Positions 11,901-23,385 of a stretch of 64,000 nt of DNA are shown one piece after another. Location: NCBI RefSeq assembly GCF_937616625.2, contig NC_065570.1:25506046-25570045 (forward strand), in the 5' to 3' direction. Each line of letters begins with the position of its first letter. Positions within the stretch are counted from its first letter, which is position 1. The notes under the pieces were generated by a model, which searched no databases, was not told where the DNA came from, and was given only the letters and a program-made list of their open reading frames with translations. Origin of the DNA: Mercurialis annua. Its lineage: Eukaryota; Streptophyta; Magnoliopsida; Malpighiales; Euphorbiaceae. Made by a program: the position numbers and the translations under genes.

Positions 11901-14900
11901 CGCTTGAATTTGTTTCGGAACATTTGTAAACGTTTGACATAAATTTCTAAAAAGATGAAACGCCTGGATTTGTTTTGTAACGTTTGTAAACGTTTGGCTT
12001 AAATTGCTAAAAAGGTGAAACACCTGGTTTTGCTTCGTAACGTTTGTAAGGGTTTGGATTTGTTTCATAACGTTTTAAATGTTTTATTTTGTTTCGTAAG
12101 GTTAATAAACGTTTGCCTTAAATCGCTAAAAAGGTCAAACGTTTGGATTTGTTTCGTAACGTTTGTAAACGTTTGGATTAAATTGCTAAAAAGGGGAAAC
12201 GTTTGGATTTGTTTCGTAACGTTTGTTAACGTTTGGCTTAAATATCTGAGAAGGTGAAACGTTTCGATTTGTTTCGTAACGTTTGTAAATATTTGGCTTA
12301 AATCTCTAAAAAGGTCAAACGTTTGGATTTATTTCGAAATGTTTGTAAACGTTTAGCTTAATTTGCTAAAAAGGCGAAAAGTTTGGATTTGTTTCGTAAC
12401 ATTTTGTAAACATTTGGCTTATATCGCTAAAAAGCTGAAACGTTTGTCTTGTTTCGAAACGTTTGTAAAGATTTGGCTTATATCGGTAAAAACGTTTTAA
12501 TCGTTTGGTTTTGTTTCGTAAAGTTTGTAAACGTTTGGCTTAAATCGCTAAATAGGTGTAACGTTTGGATTTGTTTCGTAACGTTTGTAAACGTTTGGCT
12601 TAAATTTCTAAAAAGGCGAATTGTTTGGATTTGTTTCATAACATTTTGTAAACGTTTGGCTTAAATCACTAAAAAGGTGAAACATTTGGATTTGTTTCGT
12701 AACGTTTGTAAATGTTTGGCTTAAATCGCTAAAAAGGTGAAACGTTTGGATTTGTTTTGTAACGTTTGTAAACGTTTTGCCTAAATCAATAAAAGGGCGA
12801 AACGTTTGGATTTGTTTCGTAAAGTTTGTAAACGTTTGGCTTAAATCGCTATAATGGAGAAACTTTTGGACTTGTTTCGTAACGTTGTAAACGTTTGGCC
12901 TAAATCGCTTAAATGGAGAAACATTTGGATTTGTTCCGTAACGTTATAAACGTTTGGCTTAAATCGCTAAAAAGGGAAAACGTTTGGTTTTGTTTCGAAA
13001 CGTTTGTAAACGTTTGGCTTCAATTGCTAAAAAGGTGAAACGTTTGGATTTATTTCGTAACGTTTATAAACGTTTGGCTTAAATCGCTAAAAAGGGTAAA
13101 CGTTTGGATTTATTTCGTAAGGTTTGTAAACGTTTGGCTTAAATTGCTAAAAAGGAGAAATGTTTGGATTTTTTTCGTAACGTTTGTAAACGTTTGGTTT
13201 AAATTACTAAAAAGTTGAAACGCTTGGATTTGTTTCAGAACATTTGTAAACGTTTGGCTTAAATTGCTAAAAAGATGAAACGTTTGGATTTGTTTCGTAC
13301 CGTTTGTAAGAGTTTGGCTTAAAATCGCTAAAAAGGTGAAATGCTTAGATTTGTTTCGGAACGTTTGTAAACGTTTGGCTTAAATCGCTAAAAAGGAGAA
13401 ACATTTGGATTTTTTTCGTACCGTTTGTAAACGTTTGGCTTAAATCGCTAAAAAGGGGAAATGTTTCAATTTGTTTCGTAACGTTTGTAAACGTTTGGTT
13501 TAAATTGCTATAAAGGTGAAACGTTTGGATTTTTTTGAGACGTTTGTAAACGTTTATCTTAAATTGCTAAAAAGCTGAAACACTTTGATTTGTTTCGTTA
13601 CGTTTTTAAACGTTTGGCTTAAATTGCTAAAAGGTGAAATTCTTGGTTTTTGTTTCGTAATGTTTGTAAACGTTTGGTTTAAATTGTTAAAAATGGGAAA
13701 CGTTTGGATTGGTTTCGTAACGTTTGTAAATATTTGGCTTCAATCGCTAAAAATGGGGAAACGTTTGAATTTGTTTGTAAACGTTTGTAAACGTTTGGCT
13801 TAAATTGCTAAAAAGGGGAAACGTTTGGTTTTTTTCCGTAACTTTCTAAACTTTCGGCTTAAATCGCTAAAATGGTGAAATGTTTGGATTTGTTTTGTGA
13901 CGTTTGTAAACGTTTTGCTTAAATTGATAAAAAGATGAAACGCTTGGATTTGTTTCGTCACGTTTGTAAATGTTTGGCTTAAATTGCTCAAAAGGTGAAA
14001 CGCTTGGATTTGTTTCAGAACGTTTGTAAACCTTTGGCTTAAATTGCTCAAAAAGTGAAACGCTTAGATTTGTTTCGTATTGTTTGTAAACGTTTGGCTT
14101 AAGTTGTTAAAAAGGGGAAACATATGGTTTTGTTTCGTATCGTTTGTAAAGGTTTGGCTTAAATCGCTAAAAATGTGAAACGTTTGGATTTGTTTCATAT
14201 CTTTTTAAACGTTGGGTTTTGTTTCATAACATCTGTCAACGTTTGGCTTAAATCGCTAAATAGGGGAAACATTTAGATTTGTTTCGTAACGTTTGTAAAC
14301 GTTTGGCTTAAATTGCTAAAAAGGCGAAACGTTTGGATTTGTTTCGTAACATTTTGTAAACGTTTGGCTTAAATAACTAAAACGGGGAAATGTATGGATT
14401 TGTACGTAACCTTTGTAAATGTTTGGCTTAAATCGCTAAAAAGGTGAAACGTTTGGATTTGTTTTGTAATGTTTGTAAATTTTTGGCTTAATTCGCTAAA
14501 AAGGTGAAACGTTTGGATTTGTTTCGTAACGTTTGTAAACGTTTGGCTTAAATCGCTAAAAGGTTGGATTTGTTTCGTAATGTTTGTAAACATTTGTCTT
14601 AAATCGCTAAAAAGGTGAACCGCTTGGATTTGTTTCGTAACGTTTATAAACGTTTGGCTTGAATTGCTAAAAATGTGAAACGCTTGGATTTGTTTCTTAT
14701 CGTTTGTAATCGTTTGGCTTAAATTGCTAAAAAGGTAAACCATTTGGATTTGTTTCATAACCTTTGTAAACGTTTGGCTTAAATCACTAAAAAGGTGAAA
14801 CGTTTGTAACGTTTGTAAACGTTTGGCTTCAATCGCTAAAAAGATGAAACGTTTGGATTTGTTTCATAACGTTTGTAAACGTTTGGCTTCAATTGCTAAA

Positions 14901-16885
14901 AAGGTGAAACGTTTGGATTTGTTTCGTAACGTTTGTAAACGTTTGGCATAAATCACTAAAAAAAGTGGAAATGTTTGAATTTGTTTCGTAACGTTTTAAA
15001 CGTTTGGCTTAAATCGCTAAAATGGGGAAACGTTTGGATTTGTTTGGTAACGTTTGTAAACATTTGGCTTAAATTGCTAAAAACGTGAAATGTTTTGTTT
15101 TGTTTCGTAACGTTTGTATACATTCGGCATAAATCGCTAAAACGGTGAAACATTTGGATTTATTCCGCAACGTTTATCAACATTTGGCTTAAATTGCTAA
15201 AAAGGTGAAACGCTTGATTTTGTTTCGTAATGTTTGTAAACGTTTGGCTTAAATTACTAAAAAGGCGAAATGCTTGAATTCGTTTCGGAACGTTTGTAAA
15301 CGTTTGCTTAAATTGCTAAAAAGATGAAATGCTTGGATTTATTTCGTAACGTTTCTAAACGTTTGGCTTAAATTGCTAAAAAGGTAAAACACCTGGTTTT
15401 GTTTCGTAACGTTTGTAAGGGTTTGGATTTGTTTCATAACGTTTTAAACGTTTTGTTTTGTTTCGTAAGGTTTATTAAAGTTTGGCTTAAATCGCTAAAA
15501 AGGTGAAACGTTTGGATTTGTTTCGTAACGTTTGTAAACGTTTGGCTTAAATTGCTAAATAGGCGAAACGTTTGGATTTGTTTCGTAACATTTTGTAAAC
15601 ATTTGGCTTATATCGCTAAAAAGGTGAAACATTTGGATATGTTTCGTAATGTTTGTAAATGTTGGGCTTAAATCTCTAAAAAGGTGAAACTTTTGGATTT
15701 GTTTTGTAACTTTTGTAAACGTTTCGCTTAAATTTCTAAAAAGGGGAAACGTTTGGATTTGTTTCGTAACGTTTGTAAATGTTTGGCTTAAATCTCTAAA
15801 AAGGTCAAACGTTTGGATTTTTTCGTAACGTTTGTAAACGTTTGGCTTAAATTGCTAAAAAGGCGAAACATTTGGATTTGTTTCGTAACATTTTGTAAAC
15901 ATTTGGCTTATATCGCTAAAAAAGTGAAACGTTTGGTTTTCTTTCGTAACGTTTGTAAAGGTTTGGCTTAAATCGCTAAAAACGTTTTAAACGTTTGGTT
16001 TTTTTCGTAATGTTTGTAAACGTTTGGCTTAAATCGCTAAATAGGTGAAACATTTGGATTTGTTTCGTAACGTTTGTAAACGTTTGGCTTCAATTGCTAA
16101 AAAGGCGAATTGTTTGGATTTGTTTCGTAACATTTTGTAAACGTTTGGCTTATATCACTAAAAAGGTGAAATGTTTGGATTTGTTTCGTAACGTTTGTAA
16201 ATGTCTGGCTTAAATCGCTAAAAGGGGAAACGTTTGGATTTGTTTTGTAACATTTGTAAACGTTTGACTTAAATCAATAAAAAGGTTAAACGTTTGGATT
16301 TGCTTCGTATTGTTTTAAACGTTTGGTTTTTCTTCGTGACGTTTGTAAACGTTCGGCTTAAATCGATAAAAATGTGAAACGTTTGTATTTGTTTCGTAAC
16401 GTTTGTAAACGTTTGGCTTAAATCGCTAAAAGGTGATACGTTTGGATTTGTTTTGTAATGTTTGTAAACGTTTGGCTTAAATTGCTAAAACGGTAACAAG
16501 TTTTGATTTGTTTCGTAACCTTTGTAAACGTCTGCCTCAAATCGATAAAAAAGTGAAACGTTTGGTTTTGTTTCATAACCTTTGTAAACGTTTGGCTTAA
16601 ATCGCTAAAAGGTGATACGTTTGGATTTGTTTCGTAACGTTTGTAAACGTTTTTCTTAAATTGCTAAAAAGGTGACACGTTTGGATTTGTTTCGTAACCT
16701 TTATAAACGTTTGGCTTAAATTGCTAAAAAGGTAAAACATTTGGATTTGTTTCGTAACGTTTGTAGACGTTTGGTTTAAATCGCTAAAAAGGTGAAACGT
16801 TTGGATTTGTCGCATATCGTTTGTAAACGTTTGGCTTAAATCGCTAAAAAGTTGAAACGTTTGGATTTGTTCCGTAACGTTTGAA
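8951..16885 (+). repeat. 60-bp satellite array, forward orientation, with ~3.1-3.4 kb internal repeats
   Basis: About 132 monomers, ending where element A1 begins. Rare variants recur in the same order: AAACATC/ATNGG at 1498, 10975 and 14118, and CACCTGGTTTTG followed by a half-monomer at 2492, 12021 and 15390. Spacings are about 9.5 kb between the first and second copies and 3.1-3.4 kb between the second and third. This indicates segmental amplification of blocks of 50 or more monomers. No gene. Confidence 0.97.
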
Positions 16886-17836
16886 AACCCGTAGCTAGGG
16901 TATGGGTAATGTAGTACCAAAACTCGTAGCTAGCCTTTCAATTAACATATAAACACATAAACCTGCAGAAAACCAATGCTCGGGGGCATACGAGACTTCA
17001 GCCTAAATCTAGCAGTTATTATATTCAACAGTTAATATAACATGCTTATCCAATTCCGAGTCTCATATAGATTTATCATAAACCAACGTAAATAATATAA
17101 CATGCCAAAGCAATATAACCAGTCGAACCAATCCGACAAAATATATAATAATAATAAAGACGCCTAGTTACTACTGCGGTCTAAGAATAAAACAGTTTAC
17201 AATTTATCAAAATAAATGGAACCTCCGAGGAAAAGTAAATGCGGAGATCACCAGACTCTCTCAGATCATAACCTTGGGAAAATTGGGAAAACAACGGGGT
17301 CAGATATACTGAGATGACTTTATACCACTATCTACATTTATTAAGTGGAAAACCTTTAAAACCGTTTAAAACATTTAATAACGATATTACAAAAAATAGT
17401 TGGAACCCTAATCCACAATTCTAAATAATAAACATAATCCAACATGTCTGGTCCCGAGAGCTGAGCTACACTGAGTTACCACTGACCACATTTATACTAG
17501 AGTTCCGAGAGCTGAGCTACACCGAGTTACTCTACTTGGTCCCGAGAGCTACGCTCACACCGAGTTACCACATTTCCATATATAACTTACCCATATCAAT
17601 ACCGGTGTGCACGCAGTCCTAATGATGCCTATTAGGTAGCATGTTCTAACTAGAAGCCATAATATAAAAATTGTTCTAAATATACGTACAATATATATAT
17701 TTAATATTAAAATAACAATTTACTTAATAAAGCGGTAAATAGTAAGTACAAACTCACTGTTTGCTAATCCACGTGAATACCGGCAAGCAACTAATCCTGG
17801 TTCGCCTCTGGAGCACGAACAATAGACGGGTCTAGA
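16886..17836 (-). repeat. A1 3' LTR, distal part (truncated end)
   Basis: Matches the first ~950 bp (plus-strand reading) of the A1 5' LTR at 27312-28250. The expected terminus TGTCACGACCCATTTTCATG is missing. Satellite runs directly into sequence like CCCGTAGCTAGGGTATGGG, close to LTR position ~32. The junction bases AAACCCGTAGCTAG also resemble a segment ~30 bp further inside the LTR, so a small templated rearrangement is possible. The part ends at the CTAGA target site of the solo LTR. Confidence 0.9.
17832..17836. repeat. Target-site duplication CTAGA (left copy)
   Basis: CTAGA sits immediately before the TGTCACG terminus of the solo LTR and recurs at 20734-20738 immediately after its TATTACA terminus. 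The uninterrupted LTR at 27281-30405 has a single copy in the same context (TCTAGACAAATAAAATAA), which proves the insertion. Confidence 0.95.
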
Positions 17837-20733
17837 TGTCACGACCCATTTTCATGAATCGCGACCGGCGCTAGGGTATGGGTAATGTAGTACCAAAACC
17901 CGTAGCTAGCCTTTCAACTAACCATATAAACACATAAACCTGCAGAAAACCAATGCTCGGGGGCAACCGAGACTTCAGCCTAAATCTAGCAGTTATAATA
18001 TTCAACAGTTAATATAACATGCTTATCCAATTCTGAGTCTAAAATAGATTTATCATAAACCAATGTAAATAATATAACATGCCAAAGCAATAACCAGTCG
18101 AACCAATCCGACAAAATATATAATAATAACAAAGACGTCTAGTTACTACTGCGGTCTAAGAATAAAATAGTTTTACAGTTTTATTAAAATAAAAGGAACC
18201 TCCGAGGAAAAGTAAATGCGGAGATCACCAGACTCTCTCCGCTCATAACCCTGGGAAAAATTGGGAAAACAACGGGGTCAGATATACTGAGATGAGTTTA
18301 TACCACTATCTACATTTATTAAGTGGAAAACCTTTAAAACCGTTTAAAACATTTAATAACGATATTACGAATAATAGTTGGAACCCTAATCCACAATTCT
18401 AAATAATAAACATAATCCAATAGGTCTGGTCCCGAGAGCTGAGCTACACCGAGTTACCACTGACCACACTTATACCAGAGTCCCGAGAGCTGAGCTACAC
18501 CGAGTTACTCTACCTGGTCCCGAGAGCTACGCTCACACCGAGTTACCACATTTCCATATATACCTTACCCAGATCGATACCGGTACGCACGCAGTCCTAA
18601 TGATGCCCATTAGGTAGCATGTTCCAACTAGAAGCCATAATATAAAAACAGTTCGAAATATACGTACAATATATATTTAATATTAAAATAACAATTTACT
18701 TAATAAAGCGGTAAATAGTAAATACAAACTCACTGCTTGCTAATCCACGTGATAACCTGGCAAGCAACTAATCCTGTTTCGTCTCCGAAGCACGAACAGT
18801 CAACGAGTCTAAATAATATAAATAATTATTAAAAACAAACCCTAACTCTAGAGAGTACTAGACACCACATAGGACTAGCACAATTAATAAGTCAGATATA
18901 GCTACACAAAGCAAACACAATATTCAATTAAATTATAATGCCATAAACCAAGCACGTCTATTGAGTTCTCGCTTTAAAATCCGTTTCGAAAAAATATTAT
19001 TTAAATAATATTAAATAATAAATCGTATAAATATCCAAATAGTGGGTTAGCTGAGTTACCGATAACTACCAAGCTAACCTCACATGTCGGGCGACCCAAG
19101 TCTAACCCGACCCAAATATTTTATCAAAAATATAGACCATAGTTTATAATTCCAAAAATAATAATTTGATAAAATAATAATCATTAATTAAAACGGAAAT
19201 CAATAGCTTAAGTAAAATGACAAATAAGTACCGTCAATTACTTAACTAAAATTAGTTAAGAATAATTTAAAAGCTAAATTAAAATTTAGCCAAATTGGCA
19301 CATCAAGCCAATATTCAAAATAATCATAATTATATAAAAAATATATAAATATCATTTTTCGATTATAATTATCAAACACTTTTTTTTTATAATCGCAACT
19401 AATCTTATTTTCACTTTTAAAATAATGAGAAAAATTAGCAATTTAGAAATCAAAACGATAATTGAGAGTCGGTTTCAAATCCGTATTAATCAAATCAATA
19501 ACCATTTAATAAATTCAAAACTAATATGTTTAACACCAATCATTAATAGTGATAATAAACAAACCAACTAATAATAATAATAATGAACCCAACCACCATA
19601 ACATAATTTAACATATACAGTACGTATCCAAATCCATATAATTATATGCCCATGAGTAATAAATGGACCATAACAAATTGAATTAAAGGTTACTGCTACC
19701 TAATATAAAATCCAAACAACATAAGTCATAACAAAAGTGTAAGCCATGAATCAATTCAAGTTAAAAGACACATGAATTCGAAATACAACCATTCCCGCCA
19801 TTCACCATGTCCAAGAAAATTGAAACAAAAAGAGTGACAGTAACCTTAATTAGATTTCGGCCAACACAATGAAAACAAGATAATTATTTGACAAATTCCT
19901 ATACCAACCTCATAGCAATACAATTACACAAATCTAACTCTGAGATACAATCTCAAATACACAAGAAATATATCATAAGGCAAGATCAAATCGGCAGTAA
20001 CGGCAATAACTAAAACAGAAAACACAACTCAAAACGGTGAACCGTAACGACGTCCAATACGGAAAGATTTACGTACCATTAACGAATTTAAAATTTAGAA
20101 TTGTAGAGTGTGATGTTATCTACAGCTGAGACGAGACAGATCCCAATTCGATGCTACAACGAAGAAGAACGAGCTAAGAAACGGAAGTGTCGCTTATCGG
20201 ACATAGACTGAAAATAGAGAATAGAAGCTTACCGAATTCCAGAGATTGAGAGGGATGATAAGCTTGAGATTTTCAGAGTATTTTGATAGTAAAAGTGACG
20301 GCTAGGGTTTGTGTAGAGTGTGGAATAAATTAGAATTTTTAAACGATTTTAAAAGGTTAAAAATATTAATATGAAAAGAAAAGGAAACGGGTACTGTACT
20401 GCTTTCAAACAATAGCTAAGGTCTTTCAATTTGGATCTGCGCATGAAAGCTTAAATGGGTTGTATGCATGGGCTTGTTAAATCATAATCAATTACATGGG
20501 TGTGAAAAATAAAATGCATAGGCCAATAAGACTCCAAATAATAATAAAACTTAAAGCATATATGGGACTTATAGAATTCATGGACTTAATTAATTCATGG
20601 ACCAAACCAATTAATTTATTCAAACAACGAATCAAACCATGAACTTGTAAGATACTCCAAAATTACAACCGGAAACTCATCTAAAATAATAATAATAATT
20701 ATAATAATAAAAAGAAAAATACGGGATATTACA
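17837..20733 (-). mobile_element. Solo LTR (2897 bp), A-prime subfamily, inserted in the A1 3' LTR
   Basis: Bounded by TGTCACGACCC and GATATTACA on the plus strand (TGTAATATC...GTGACA on its own strand) and flanked by perfect 5-bp TSDs. No internal region is present, so it is the product of recombination between two LTRs of a full element. The first ~950 bp are close to the A1 LTR, which mimics a tandem duplication of 16886-17836. The rest (about 18800-20700) is strongly diverged, marking a separate subfamily. It keeps the TAGGGTTTG motif near 20303 and a donor-like GGTAAGCTT on the minus strand near 20227-20233, but lacks the hairpin cluster seen in A1 and A2. Confidence 0.93.
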
Positions 20734-21177
20734 CTAGACAAATAAAATAATTATTAAAAACAGACCCTAACTCTAGAGAGTACTAGACACCACATAGGAC
20801 TAGCACAAATAACACGTCGGAATAACACAAGCCAAAACACACAAAAATACCCATTAGGTAATAATGCCCAATTAATATAAGTCTATTGAGTTCTCGCTTA
20901 AAATCCAATTTATAAATATTATTTAATAATCTTTAAATAATAATTTAATTTCCAAATAGTGGGTTAGCCGAGTTACTAATAACTACCAAGCTAACCTCAC
21001 TTGTCGGGTGACCCAAGTCTAACCCGACTCAAAACATTTATCAATATAACCCCGAGTTTATATTATAAAATAATTCAATAAAATAATAATCCATTTTAAA
21101 AGCGGAACTCAATAACTTCAATTTCAAGTAACCCAAATTACAACCCAAAAACTTAATTAAATAAATCTTATAAAAGT

Positions 21178-21261
21178 TTAGGGACTAAATTATACTTTAG
21201 CCAATTAGGGACTAAACTGCACTTTTTGCCAATTAGGGACTAAATTGTACTTTAGCCAATT
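21178..21261 (-). repeat. 27-28 bp minisatellite in the A1 3' LTR (3 units)
   Basis: Three units of TTAGGGACTAAATTRTACTT type, with alternating forms ending TAGCCAA or TTGCCAA. The 5' LTR of the same element carries five units and A2 carries two, so the tract expands and contracts in steps of one or two units. Confidence 0.9.
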
Positions 21262-22520
21262 TGATATCCAAAATCAATTTAATTGCTTTTGTTTATAATT
21301 AAAACAAAATATAAAGTTACTAACCAAAAACTAAATTAAATAAGTTTTTTAAACATTTAGGGGCTAAATTGTAATTTAGCCAATTTGACATTACAATTAA
21401 AATTACATATAATTACCCGAGTAATTATATTAATTTAAGTTATAAAAATTTACATATACAAATTGTCAAAGTTATTATTGAAACAAAATGGAATTAACTT
21501 AAAGGATTTATCAAGATTAAGCAAAAAGGAATAGTGACCATATTTGCCATTTAACCATCTCTTTCACTTCAAATAGCAAAACTCCGCCAAAGCTAAACCA
21601 AAAATTGCAAATAACAGTCTTAGCCCATCTACCCCAAAGTTGCAGCAACTTGATTCAAGAAAAATTTCAAAAGCAAATTAATATATATAGAAACTAAGAT
21701 CATCCTTTCAATTGTTTAAAATAAGAAATCTAAGGACCTTTCTACTCTTTTCACCATCACTTCCATTCAAATGATTCAACTCGGTTTCTCTTGCCAAGCT
21801 CCATTCCCGCACCAAATCAACGGAAGATTTCCATAACAAGAACAATAATTCAAACATGATTCATGATCAACAATTTACTTAACATAGAAGCTAATGTATC
21901 CATCTTAACAAACCAATCATAATTACAGTAATTAGAACAAGAAATATGAGCCCTCTGTTATGACAAACATAACCCGGTAATTAACCGTACGGCAATCAAT
22001 ACAACCCAAACAACTTAGTCAAGAACCTCTAACATCCCCGAAGCTCTAATTTCGTAAAGAATAACGAAATCAAAGCCAAAGGAAAGAGCATGGTATCGGC
22101 AGCAACATCAAAGTCAAGAACAGTTAAGGCCAAAACAGAAAACAGAAACCGTACGACGAATGGAAAACGAGGTCGATCACGTACCGTTCAACGAAAACGA
22201 GGTGGGGAATCAAAGGTATATGAGTCTAGAACGTCTGATATCAAACGGTTTTGATTTCGATCAAGAAACGAGCAAGAACGAATCAGAAAACCGAAAGACG
22301 TTTAAAAAATGAAAACTGAGATTTAACGAAACCAGAAAACTTACCGAGGCAGCCACTTTGAATGAAGATTGCAGCTTCGTTTTTCAGAGAAAATGGATGT
22401 TCAAGGTGGCTAGGGTTTGCTTGTAGTGTGGAGAATAGATTAGGTTAAAAAATCGTATTTAACTAGGTCGGAATAGGTTAGAACAAAGGACGAACATGCC
22501 CCCTCGCAAGGATAGGTAAG

Positions 22521-22642
22521 TCTCGAACGGGAATTGCCTTTCAGGCCTGATTCCCGTTCGAGAAATGGCCTGCTCTCAAATGAGACCAGGCCCCCAACAT
22601 GATTCTCATTCGAGAATCATACAATTCTCGAACGAGAATTGT
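22521..22642 (-). repeat. Hairpin cluster in the A1 3' LTR (four inverted repeats)
   Basis: Four adjacent inverted repeats are visible: 22521-22534 with 22550-22563 (14-bp arms), 22567-22592 (decayed), 22599-22620 and 22621-22642 (10-bp arms around AA). Compared with the 5' LTR copy, the second has lost both central CG dinucleotides (CGAACG to CAAATG) and the third has lost one, the expected result of deamination of methylated CG. Arms are built on TCTCG...CGAGA. Confidence 0.92.
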
Positions 22643-22816
22643 GTTTCAACTATTTTTTTTTATTTTTAAAAATAGAAATTTTAATGGTTGAACCTAAATC
22701 AACCCCAATCCCGAACCAACTCGAATCAAACCGCAATCATTGATGTTACTTCAAAATGACCGGAAAATTGTCGGAAATTATCGAAAATTAAATGTAAATT
22801 TTTACGGGGTATTACA

Positions 22817-22829
22817 TTCTTCCCAATTA
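22817..22829 (-). promoter_or_regulatory. Decayed polypurine tract of A1
   Basis: On the minus strand TAATTGGGAAGAA lies directly before the 3' LTR start TGTAATACCCC. Elements B and C have AAGGGGGGAAGAA at this position, so the A1 tract shares GGGAAGAA but has lost part of the G run. The adjoining AATTCGAGTACGAATTTT resembles AAATTCGAGGACGAATTTTT of B and C, supporting common descent. Confidence 0.75.
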
Positions 22830-22935
22830 ATTAAAAATTCGTACTCGAATTTAACACGATAAGCAATTACCACCAGAACAACACGTAACACAAGTAAAAA
22901 ATCATAAAAGTTACAGAAACTCAAGATATCGTACC

Positions 22936-23316
22936 TCACGGAAAAAGGAAAGGATATCGATTCCGCATATCCGACTCGGTCTCCCAAGTGCACTCCTCTA
23001 CAGAATGATTGCGCCGGAGAACTTTGACCATCAGAATTTCCTTGTTCCGCAATTTACGCACTTGCGTATCGACAATCTCAACTGGCTGTTCCTCATAGGA
23101 CAGCTCTTGGTCAAACTCAACACTCTGAGGCACAATCACGTGCGAAGGATCAGAAATGCACTTCCTCAACATAGAAACATGAAACACAGGATGTACTAAC
23201 AACATGTCTGGCGGCAAAACCAGACGATAAGCCACAGCTCCAATCTTCTCTGAAATCTCGTAAGGACCAATATACCTCGGTGCCAACTTTCCCTTGACAC
23301 CAAAACGAACCTCGAA
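22936..23316 (-). pseudogene. Integrase C-terminus plus chromodomain remnant of a Tekay/Del-type pol
   Basis: An open frame of 149 codons runs 23385-22936 on the minus strand. Recognisable homology starts around residue 24 ([19 protein letters not shown]), continues through [12 protein letters not shown], typical of the integrase C-terminal region of chromoviruses, and ends in a chromodomain-like stretch ([14 protein letters not shown], then [10 protein letters not shown]) with a stop after RYPFLFP. In autonomous relatives this tail follows ~1000 residues of protease, RT, RNase H and integrase core; here the first ~23 residues are unrelated leader sequence, so a large deletion fused leader to pol tail. 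A tryptophan usual in the KVLWRN motif is replaced by arginine (KVLRRN, CGG for TGG). In full elements the tail helps steer integration to chromatin. This copy is very unlikely to encode a working protein. Confidence 0.88.
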
Positions 23317-23385
23317 TCTTATATCTGAAACTGATTTGCAATAACGATTACAACACACATAAGCGTAAAATTTTGATTCTAACAA

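Larger units (their letters stand above)
20734..22816 (-). repeat. A1 3' LTR, proximal part
   Basis: Resumes exactly at the CTAGA duplication and continues to the LTR terminus GGGGTATTACA at 22816, the 5' end on the element's strand (TGTAATACCCC). With the distal part it makes ~3034 bp, against 3125 bp for the 5' LTR. The difference is explained by two fewer minisatellite units (~55 bp) and the ~32-bp truncation. It contains a donor-like GGTAAGTTT on the minus strand near 22338-22346 and the hairpin cluster at 22521-22642. Confidence 0.93.

Noticed and set aside
11496..12068. 190-codon minus-strand frame as a gene
   Set aside because: Same satellite periodicity; a homologous frame at 14956-15153 is broken, showing no constraint.
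1..16885. CRISPR-like array (regular short repeats)
   Set aside because: Units are contiguous 60-bp monomers that vary along their whole length, with no separate conserved repeats and unique spacers; the context is a plant satellite.
16886..18790. Tandem duplication of ~950 bp (16886-17836 and 17837-18790)
   Set aside because: Explained by insertion of a solo LTR of the same family, proven by CTAGA duplications and by the intact copy at 27281-30405.
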